Assembly: GCA_025455985.1 (NCBI GenBank)
Contig: JALOLM010000096.1
Span: 1 to 10,388, forward strand
DNA: 10,388 nt
DNA from: Candidatus Nanopelagicales bacterium
Lineage (GTDB): Bacteria; Actinomycetota; Actinomycetes; S36-B12; UBA10799
Direction: 5' to 3'
Positions 6,128 to 10,388 of this stretch are shown piece by piece. Every line of letters begins with the position of its first letter. Positions within the stretch are counted from its first letter, which is position 1. A model generated the notes under the pieces. The model was not told where the DNA came from. It did no database searches and was given only the letters and a program-made list of their open reading frames with translations. The position numbers and the translations under genes are program-made.

Positions 6128-6137
6128 ACGATACTTT
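6128..6137. promoter_or_regulatory. Back-to-back divergent -10 boxes sharing one TA step
   Basis: On the minus strand TATCGT (6133-6128) serves the oxidoreductase ATG at 6121 with a 6-base gap. On the plus strand TACTTT (6132-6137) serves the AlbA_2 gene with a 9-base gap to its ATG at 6147, predicting a leader of only 2-3 bases. The two hexamers share the TA at 6132-6133. Confidence 0.5.
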
Positions 6138-6146
6138 GGAATCCTC

Positions 6147-6917
6147 ATGACTCTCAGTGTCGCCTTCCTTCTGGCTGTGTGCTTCGGGGCCGTCCTTGGC
6201 CTGATTGTGCGCCAGGTCCTGGGCAACCGGGTGCGGCTCGGGTGGGCCGAAGCGGTGCTGTCCGGGATTGTCGGCGCAGCAGCTGGGGCACTGCTGGTGT
6301 CGAGCCTGCTGGATGGGTACAAGCGGGAGCACGCCGCCTGGCTGCTGCTGGCCTCGTCGATCAGCACCGTTCTGGTGATGGCTGTCGTCGGGTACTTGAC
6401 GCGCCAGAAGCACCTGAGCGTGGCTGAACTGGTCACCTCCGGCGAGAGCCATCGCGTGGAGTTCAAGTCCACGGCCCGCTGCAACCTGCACACCGGCCAG
6501 CGCGACGACAAGATCGAACTGGTCATCTCCAAGACCGTCGCCGCTTTCTCCAATTCAGGCGGTGGGGACCTACTGATCGGCGTGGATGACGAGGGTCATG
6601 CCTTGGGTCTCGACGATGACCTGAAGTTCATGAAGAACCCGGACGTCGACCGGTATGAGTTGTGGTTGCGCGACCACCTGACCAAGACGCTGGGCGCTCC
6701 GGTGACGGCCAACGTGGAGGTCACCTTCCCGCGACTGGACAACCAGCAGGTCTGCCATGTGCGTGTGCTCGGTTCAACGCGACCAGTGTTTCTGAACCCC
6801 GGCAAGGGGCAACCGCTGCAGATGTGGGTCCGTATCGGCAACTCGACCCGCCAGCTCGGCGTCGATGAGGCGCTGAGTTACTCCGCTGACCGATGGGGAC
6901 GTCGCAGGTTACGCTGA
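6147..6917 (+). CDS. Membrane-anchored AlbA_2 (Schlafen-like) domain protein with GlsB/YeaQ-like N-terminus
   Basis: This is a 256-residue protein with two parts. Residues 1-86 hold three hydrophobic helices (about 3-24, 35-54, 64-84); the glycine- and alanine-rich pattern GLIVRQVLGN ... LSGIVGAAAGALLVSSLL ... AVVGYL resembles the small GlsB/YeaQ/YmgE (transglycosylase-associated) membrane proteins. Residues 93-245 look like the AlbA_2 / Schlafen-type domain: GESHRVEFKS (99-108), DKIELVISKTVAAFSNSGGG (121-140), DLLIGVDDEG (141-150) and LQMWVRIGNSTRQL (224-237). Such domains occur in proteins with predicted or shown nucleic-acid-directed roles, but the activity here is unknown. An ATG at 6120 is in frame; 6147 is preferred because it follows the TACTTT -10 box and starts the first helix cleanly. 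The last codons hold the promoter of the next gene. Confidence 0.75.
   Translation: MTLSVAFLLAVCFGAVLGLIVRQVLGNRVRLGWAEAVLSGIVGAAAGALLVSSLLDGYKREHAAWLLLASSISTVLVMAVVGYLTRQKHLSVAELVTSGESHRVEFKSTARCNLHTGQRDDKIELVISKTVAAFSNSGGGDLLIGVDDEGHALGLDDDLKFMKNPDVDRYELWLRDHLTKTLGAPVTANVEVTFPRLDNQQVCHVRVLGSTRPVFLNPGKGQPLQMWVRIGNSTRQLGVDEALSYSADRWGRRRLR
6910..6915 (+). promoter_or_regulatory. -10 box of the VOC gene inside the end of the AlbA_2 gene
   Basis: TACGCT is followed by 7 bases and the ATG at 6923. It overlaps the final codons and the first base of the stop of the upstream gene, so the VOC gene probably has its own leaderless transcript. Confidence 0.45.
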
Positions 6918-6922
6918 CCGGC

Positions 6923-7368
6923 ATGATTCGTTTGAACCCGTACCTTTCTTTCAACGGTCAAGCTCGCGAGGCGTTGCAGCGCTACCACGACGTGCTCGGC
7001 GGCGAGTTGACGCTGACGACCTTCGCCGAGTTCGGGCAGGACGATCCCGCGATCGCGGACCTGATCATGCACGGCCAACTGCTCACCGCCGACGGTCAGA
7101 TGCTGATGGGCGCCGACACACCACCGGGAATGGACTACCGCCCGGGCAACACTGCGACCGTGATCCTGCACGGGGAGGACGAGCAGACGTTGCGTCGCTA
7201 TTGGGACGGGTTGTCACAGGGGGCCACCGTCAACGTGGCGCTCGAGCCGCAGATGTGGGGCGACGTCTACGGGCAACTCAGCCGCAGATGTGGGGCGACG
7301 TCTACGGGCAACTCACCGATCCCTTCGGAATCGTGTGGCAGGTCAACATCAGCGCGCCGACGGGCTGA
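6923..7368 (+). pseudogene. VOC/PhnB-like (glyoxalase-fold) gene frameshifted by a 35-bp tandem duplication
   Basis: Residues 1-118 read as a normal PhnB-like VOC protein: NPYLSFNGQAREALQRYHDV (5-24), AEFGQDD, MLMGADTPPG (60-69) and TVILHGEDEQTLRRYWDGL (79-97), ending MWGDVYGQL. A 35-base segment (7246-7280) is then repeated exactly (7281-7315), which shifts the frame. The actual open frame runs out of family into an arginine- and serine-rich tail, ending at 7435 (170 residues). Removing one copy gives a gene of exactly 137 codons including the stop, ending DPFGIVWQVNISAPTG at the TGA on 7366-7368; that is the expected VOC C-terminus. So the gene is a fresh disruption, a reversible switch, or an assembly artefact. 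Catalytic function, if any, is unknown for this subfamily. An upstream ATG at 6893 is less likely than 6923. Confidence 0.85.
7246..7315 (+). repeat. Exact tandem duplication, two 35-bp copies
   Basis: The first copy spans 7246-7280 and the second 7281-7315, with no mismatch and no spacer. The unit begins GCCGCAGATGTGGGG and ends GGGCAACTCA. Because 35 is not a multiple of three, it breaks the VOC reading frame. Perfect identity implies a recent event. Confidence 0.95.
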
Positions 7369-7393
7369 AGCGCTGGTGTCGGTCAGGCAAAGT

Positions 7394-7477
7394 GGCAAAC
7401 CGGCAACTAAATCGCCTTCCAGCAGCATTGCCTAGCCGGCCCCACCATCAATGTGGAAAACCGGCAACCAAATCGCC
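7394..7477. repeat. Left repeat block: two copies of a CCGGCAAC-type repeat upstream of the GH114 gene
   Basis: Copy A (7394-7416) and copy B (7455-7477) share the core CCGGCAACYAAATCGCC and start 61 bases apart. Between them lies AGCCGGCCCCACCA (7434-7447). Copy A continues with CCAGCAGCATTGCCT (7419-7433), which is also found behind the right-hand copy C. The block follows the broken VOC gene. The rest of the 7369-7556 gap holds only a short open frame (7451-7549). Confidence 0.8.
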
Positions 7478-7549
7478 CCGATACACCGGCCATCGTTCTA
7501 TTGGGGTCAGCATCCCGAACTGACCGCCGACGACGCCTGGATGGAATGA
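7451..7549 (+). other. Short open frame or gene remnant of 32 codons
   Basis: An ATG at 7451 opens 32 codons ending TGA at 7547-7549; its C-terminal part reads FYWGQHPELTADDAWME, which looks protein-like. Its first codons lie in repeat copy B, and there is no Shine-Dalgarno site. It may be the tail of a degraded gene joined to the repeat, or chance. I do not recognise it. Confidence 0.2.
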
Positions 7550-7556
7550 TGATCGC

Positions 7557-8291
7557 GTGATCGGCGCGCTACTGGCCTTGACTGTGGTACTGCCGCCGAT
7601 CGATGTGCCCGCCGATTACCAACTGGGCGGCGCCTACGCCCCGCCACCGGGCGTCGGCGTTGTCGCTCGCGACTGGCGCGAATCGCCAGCCCCGGGCACC
7701 TACGGAATCTGCTACATCAACGGCTTCCAGACCCAGCCCGAACAGCGCTCCTGGTGGCTTGCCAAACATCCCGGGCTTGTCCTGCGCCGTGACGGCAAGC
7801 CTGTCTTCGACCCAGGCTGGCCCGGGGAAATGCTGCTGGACACGCGGACCCCCGCCAAGCGCAAGCGCATCGCGTCGATCATGGAACCGTGGATGCGATC
7901 GTGCGCCCAGCGCGGCTACCGCGCCATCGAAGCGGACAACCTCGACTCCTGGACACGCAGTCGCGGTCTGTTGTCAGCCAAGGACAACGTCAGTCACGCC
8001 CGCCGACTGGCAGACGTTGCCCACGACCAGGGTCTGGCATTCGCCCAGAAGAACGCCGCCTCACTGACGGGTCGCAGCTTCTTCGACTTCGCGATTGTCG
8101 AGCAGTGCCAGCGCTATCAGGAGTGCGATCGCTTCCTGAATGCCTACGACGACCGTGTGATCGAGATCGAGTATCGCCGCCGGGACTTCGTCGAGGCCTG
8201 CCGCGACCACGGCGATCGGGTCAGTGTGGTCTTGCGCGACGTGGCTCTGCGGGAGCCCGGACGACGCGGGTACCGCTACGCGAGTTGCTGA
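7557..8291 (+). CDS. GH114-type endo alpha-1,4-polygalactosaminidase-like secreted hydrolase
   Basis: This 244-residue protein matches the GH114 (TIM-barrel) pattern along its length: DYQLGGAYAPPPGVGVVARD (20-39), YGICYINGFQTQP (49-61), WLAKHPGLVLRRDGKPVFDP (67-86), YRAIEADNLDSW (121-132; Glu125 and Asp127 are the likely acidic active-site residues), FAQKN (162-166), FDFAIVEQCQRYQECDRF (176-193) and a C-terminal RYASC. Family members cleave galactosaminoglycan-type polymers such as fungal or bacterial exopolysaccharide; the substrate here is unproven. The hydrophobic N-terminus (IGALLALTVVLPP) would be a very short signal peptide without basic residues. Six cysteines fit an exported protein. 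The GTG start at 7557 is 6 bases after a weak AATGAT -10 box. Related direct repeats flank the gene on both sides. Confidence 0.85.
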   Translation: MIGALLALTVVLPPIDVPADYQLGGAYAPPPGVGVVARDWRESPAPGTYGICYINGFQTQPEQRSWWLAKHPGLVLRRDGKPVFDPGWPGEMLLDTRTPAKRKRIASIMEPWMRSCAQRGYRAIEADNLDSWTRSRGLLSAKDNVSHARRLADVAHDQGLAFAQKNAASLTGRSFFDFAIVEQCQRYQECDRFLNAYDDRVIEIEYRRRDFVEACRDHGDRVSVVLRDVALREPGRRGYRYASC

Positions 8292-8319
8292 CCACTCAGC
8301 CGGAGCAATGCTGAATTTT

Positions 8320-8393
8320 GGCAACTGACCAGCCGACCCCACCAAGCCAAGCGGAAAACCGGCAACTAAATCGCCGCCCAGCAACATCGCCTG
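8320..8393. repeat. Right repeat block downstream of the GH114 gene
   Basis: A full copy C (8353-8375, core CCGGCAACTAAATCGCC) is followed by CCAGCAACATCGCCT (8378-8392). It is preceded by AGCCGACCCCACCA (8331-8344, one mismatch to 7434-7447) and a degenerate GGCAACT (8320-8326). Over 40 bases, copy C and copy A agree at 35. The block ends just before the stop codon of the convergent crotonase gene (8396-8398). Confidence 0.8.
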
Positions 8394-8395
8394 CC

Positions 8396-9175
8396 TTACT
8401 GACCTGTGAAACGGGCCTCCCGGCGCTCCAGGAAACTGCGGACCCCCTCGGCGGCATCGTGGGAGACCATGATCCGGGCTAACGCCTCCTTCAGGTGCTC
8501 GCGGGCGGCGGCCTCACCGGAGTCGCGGGCGATGCGCGCACTGGCCAACGTCTCCTGCACCCCCATGGGCGCCTGAGCCGCGATGGTCTCGGCGATCCGC
8601 AGGGCGGCGGGCAACTGCTCACCTGGTGCAACCACTTCCTGCACCAAACCGATCCGGTAGGCCTCCTGAGCGCCGAACTCGTCAGCGGTGAGCAGGAAGC
8701 GCATGGCGTTACCCCACCCCAGTTGCGCTGTCGCCCGCAGCGTCGCACCGCCGAACGGCATGATTCCGCGACCGATCTCCAACTGCCGGAACCTGACGTC
8801 GGCGGCGGCCACGACGATGTCACTGGCCAGCGCCAACTCGATGCTCAATGTGAAGGCGATGCCTTGCAGGGCAAGGACCACGGGCTTGGGCACCGGCGGG
8901 GCCCACATTCCCCACGGGTCGTACTTGTACGACCCGGCCAACGCCGCCGGACCGACCTCTGCCACCTTGGCTCCCACTTCGGCGAGGTCCAGCCCTGCGC
9001 TGAAGTGATCACCCACTGCGTGCACGACACCCACCCGCAACTCGGGATCCTCACCGAGTCGCTCGTACGCCGCCGCGAACTCTTCGATCAACTCGAGGTC
9101 GAAGGCGTTGCGCTTCTCCGGCCGGTTGATTCCGATCAGCAGCACATGTCCGCGCTGCTCCACATCCACCTTCAT
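8396..9175 (-). CDS. Enoyl-CoA hydratase/isomerase-family (crotonase) protein
   Basis: This 259-residue crotonase-fold enzyme acts on acyl-CoA substrates. GINRPEKRNAFD (15-26) is the CoA-binding start of the fold, FSAGLDL (58-64) forms one side of the oxyanion hole, and IELALASD (112-119) with LEIGRGIMPFGGA (132-144) carries the two glutamates aligned with the catalytic pair of rat enoyl-CoA hydratase (Glu113 and Glu133). Where the family usually has a GGG run before the first glutamate, this protein has Thr-Leu-Ser (109-111), so the exact reaction is uncertain. The frame is open to 9250, but ATG 9175 starts the homology. It overlaps the DUF1801 stop by 4 bases (ATGA, 9172-9175), so the two genes are co-translated. 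Confidence 0.9.
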   Translation of the reverse strand: MKVDVEQRGHVLLIGINRPEKRNAFDLELIEEFAAAYERLGEDPELRVGVVHAVGDHFSAGLDLAEVGAKVAEVGPAALAGSYKYDPWGMWAPPVPKPVVLALQGIAFTLSIELALASDIVVAAADVRFRQLEIGRGIMPFGGATLRATAQLGWGNAMRFLLTADEFGAQEAYRIGLVQEVVAPGEQLPAALRIAETIAAQAPMGVQETLASARIARDSGEAAAREHLKEALARIMVSHDAAEGVRSFLERREARFTGQ

Positions 9176-9567
9176 GAGGCCACCGCCTTCGTGATCAATT
9201 CGCGCAGCACTTCCGCATCGACTGCGCGCAGGTCTTTGATGTACAGACACGACTTGCCTGTGGAGTGCGGCCCGAGCCGGCCGAGCTCGTCCCCGTAGGC
9301 CTCCAACGGGCCGGGCAAGTAGAGCGTCAGGCTGGTCTTGCGTGGGGAGAATCCGATCTGGAACCAGTCATGCGTGCCGGTCGTGTTCGTGTACTGCGAT
9401 TCGCCGAACCCGACGATGCTCGGGCCCCACATCACGGCTGTGTCGCCGGTGATCTCGCCCATCAACTCAGCCATCGTTGCCGAGTCCTCACGACGCCGGA
9501 CGTCCGCGATCGAGGCCACGAACGCCGACACGTCGGCCGGATCGGGTTGGGTCTTCCGCTGGCTCAT
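9172..9567 (-). CDS. DUF1801 (YdhG-like) protein
   Basis: This 131-residue cytoplasmic protein has the hallmarks of DUF1801: VSAFVASIADVRRREDSATM (13-32), an MWGPSIVGFGESQY block (46-59), IGFSPRKTSLTLYL (71-84) and HSTGKSCLYIKDLRAVD (101-117). The family's biochemical function is not established; the Bacillus relative YdhG has been linked to iron. The ATG at 9567 is favoured over the longer open frame because it lies 7 bases after a TAGGTT -10 box and begins the domain. The longer frame would overlap the divergent VanZ gene. It is the first gene of a pair with the crotonase. Confidence 0.88.
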   Translation of the reverse strand: MSQRKTQPDPADVSAFVASIADVRRREDSATMAELMGEITGDTAVMWGPSIVGFGESQYTNTTGTHDWFQIGFSPRKTSLTLYLPGPLEAYGDELGRLGPHSTGKSCLYIKDLRAVDAEVLRELITKAVAS

Positions 9568-9574
9568 GACCCCT

Positions 9575-9584
9575 AACCTACGCT
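9575..9584. promoter_or_regulatory. Back-to-back divergent -10 boxes sharing one TA step
   Basis: TAGGTT on the minus strand (9580-9575) lies 7 bases from the DUF1801 ATG (9567), and TACGCT on the plus strand (9579-9584) lies 6 bases from the VanZ GTG (9591). The hexamers share the TA at 9579-9580, so one 10-base element seems to fire leaderless transcripts both ways. Only 23 bases separate the two start codons. Confidence 0.6.
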
Positions 9585-9590
9585 GGACCC

Positions 9591-9950
9591 GTGACCAGAC
9601 CGGGGGGCTTGCGCATTCTGTTCGGCCTGGCGCTGGCGCTGCAGTTCTGGGCCCTGTACGTGCCGCGAACCCCGTCGGTCGAGTCAGGTCTGCCACTGGA
9701 CAAGGCCGTCCATCTGGGGCTGTTCCTGGTAGTCACCTGGCTGGGTCTGCGGGTAGGGCTTCCACGCGTCGGCCTGGTGATCGCCATGGTCGCGCAAGCA
9801 GCCATCAGCGAATTGACCCAGTGGCTGTTCTTGCCCCAGCGCGGAGGTGACTGGTGGGATTTCGCCGCCGATCTGGCGGGAATCGGCCTCGGCGTCCTGC
9901 TGGCTCGTGACCGGTCTCACAGGGATGAATCGCTACTTATCGACTCGTAA
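9591..9950 (+). CDS. VanZ-family small membrane protein
   Basis: This 119-residue protein has about four hydrophobic segments (roughly 6-23, 37-54, 57-75, 88-105). The family signature is visible as DKAVHLGLFLVVTWLGLR (37-54), with a His in the helix, then AISELTQWLFLPQRGGDWWDFAADLAG (71-97), whose E-Q and D-D spacing is typical of VanZ. VanZ of Enterococcus raises teicoplanin resistance, but most chromosomal VanZ proteins have no shown role, so no resistance should be inferred. The GTG at 9591 is at the predicted transcription start of the TACGCT box. It is followed after 31 bases by the GNAT gene, probably co-transcribed. Confidence 0.85.
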   Translation: MTRPGGLRILFGLALALQFWALYVPRTPSVESGLPLDKAVHLGLFLVVTWLGLRVGLPRVGLVIAMVAQAAISELTQWLFLPQRGGDWWDFAADLAGIGLGVLLARDRSHRDESLLIDS

Positions 9951-9973
9951 CCCCCTACCGTTGTGGTAGGAGG
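9951..9973 (+). promoter_or_regulatory. Hairpin that can cover the acetyltransferase Shine-Dalgarno site
   Basis: CCTACC (9954-9959) pairs perfectly with GGTAGG (9965-9970) across a 5-base loop, and CC (9951-9952) can add pairs to GG (9972-9973) beyond one mismatch. The right arm contains the strong Shine-Dalgarno AGGAGG (9968-9973), 8 bases before the ATG at 9982. The stem starts directly after the VanZ stop, so ribosomes finishing VanZ could open it. Confidence 0.5.
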
Positions 9974-9981
9974 TTCGACAG

Positions 9982-10388
9982 ATGAGTTACGCGCAGATTG
10001 CCCATGACGCCGATTCGGCGCTGCGCCGCCGCCGTGTGCGCCTGACCCGGATCCGCCCTGACAACGCCGATGATCTCATCAAGCTGGTCTCACGATGCAG
10101 CCCTGAGAGCCGCTACCTGCGCTTCCACACCGGCATGGACGCCCTGCGCCCGGCCATGGCCGAGCAATTGGCCGGCATCGACCGCAGCCAGGGCGAGGCG
10201 CTCGGCTTGCGAAATTGGCGGGGGCGACTCGTGGCCGACGGCCGCTACACGCAGATCTCCCCGCAGGTCGCGGAGACCGCAGTACTGATCGCGGACAAGT
10301 ACCAGGGGCGAGGGCTTGGGCCGATCCTGCTCGCGGTGTTGTTCCAGCGAGCGGCAGACCGAGGGATCGTGGCCATGCACGCCGAGGT
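9982..10388 (+). CDS. GNAT-family N-acetyltransferase (partial, C-terminus beyond window)
   Basis: The frame from ATG 9982 stays open to the window end, giving 135 residues. It begins MSYAQIAHDADSALRRRRVR. After LTRIRPDNADDLIKLVSRCS (21-40) and the substrate-side motif SPESRYLRFHTG (40-51), the central strand is followed by the acetyl-CoA pyrophosphate-binding loop YQGRGLGPILL (107-117), matching the Q/RxxGxG/A signature of GNAT enzymes. The N-terminal pattern (SPESRYLRF) resembles acetyltransferases found alone or at the end of larger proteins such as protein lysine acetyltransferases. The target is unknown. A strong AGGAGG Shine-Dalgarno (9968-9973) supports this start, and the preceding gene is VanZ. 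Confidence 0.85.
   Translation, partial: MSYAQIAHDADSALRRRRVRLTRIRPDNADDLIKLVSRCSPESRYLRFHTGMDALRPAMAEQLAGIDRSQGEALGLRNWRGRLVADGRYTQISPQVAETAVLIADKYQGRGLGPILLAVLFQRAADRGIVAMHAE

Noticed and set aside
6122..6553. N-terminal extension of the MDR oxidoreductase reading frame by about 144 residues
   Set aside because: It lies opposite the divergent AlbA_2 gene, reads as serine/threonine/arginine-rich filler, and the family start matches ATG 6121 behind a -10 box.
7394..8393. CRISPR array or integron attC sites for the CCGGCAAC repeats
   Set aside because: There are only three clear copies with unequal spacing and no cas genes. The integron core-site pattern (GTTRRRY / RYYYAAC) and an integrase are absent.
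9176..9250. Longer start (9250) for the crotonase
   Set aside because: The added residues are the shadow of the DUF1801 gene; ATG 9175 with the ATGA overlap starts the homology.
1..10388. Insertion sequence, prophage or a defence island
   Set aside because: No transposase, integrase, phage or restriction gene is visible. The AlbA_2 protein alone is not enough to call a defence system.

Overview
The window is GC-rich and tightly packed, with about sixteen genes and little intergenic space. The gene families (three-cysteine ArsC, an ArsR-ArsC fusion, PPK2, DUF1801, GH114, VanZ) and the promoter style (a TAnnnT -10 box placed so that transcription would begin on the start codon) fit an actinomycete (Actinomycetota). 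I cannot name the genus from sequence alone. No tRNA, rRNA, transposase, integrase or CRISPR array is visible.

Layout. (1) 1-179: the start of an alpha/beta hydrolase on the minus strand, cut by the window edge. (2) 213-3641: a divergent arsenic locus. The minus-strand operon runs ArsR-ArsC fusion, aquaporin-type channel, stand-alone ArsC, joined by 4-base ATGA overlaps. The plus-strand operon runs ArsR repressor, DUF318/ArsP-type permease, small CxxC thioredoxin-like protein. The 59 bases between the two first genes carry both promoters, and a perfect inverted repeat covers the start of the plus-strand transcript. No ArsB, Acr3 or ArsA is present, so arsenite would have to leave through the aquaporin and/or the permease. 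(3) 3651-3708: a large nested inverted repeat between convergent genes. (4) 3734-6121: a minus-strand run of an NADP-dependent MDR oxidoreductase, an SRPBCC protein and a PPK2 polyphosphate kinase. (5) 6147-7435: a membrane-anchored AlbA_2 (Schlafen-like) protein, then a VOC/PhnB-like gene broken by an exact 35-bp tandem duplication. (6) 7394-8395: a secreted GH114-type glycosidase gene flanked on both sides by related direct repeats. (7) 8396-9567: a minus-strand crotonase/DUF1801 pair. (8) 9591-10388: a divergent VanZ gene followed by a GNAT acetyltransferase cut by the window end; the acetyltransferase's strong Shine-Dalgarno site can be folded into a hairpin.

The most coherent system is the arsenic locus: two separately regulated arms reduce arsenate with two ArsC-type domains and offer two membrane exits. 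The most unusual items are the GlsB/YeaQ-like membrane segment fused to AlbA_2, the ArsR-ArsC fusion whose DNA-binding part has no cysteine, the repeat-bracketed GH114 gene, and the near-universal leaderless promoters, including two divergent pairs whose -10 boxes share one TA step.
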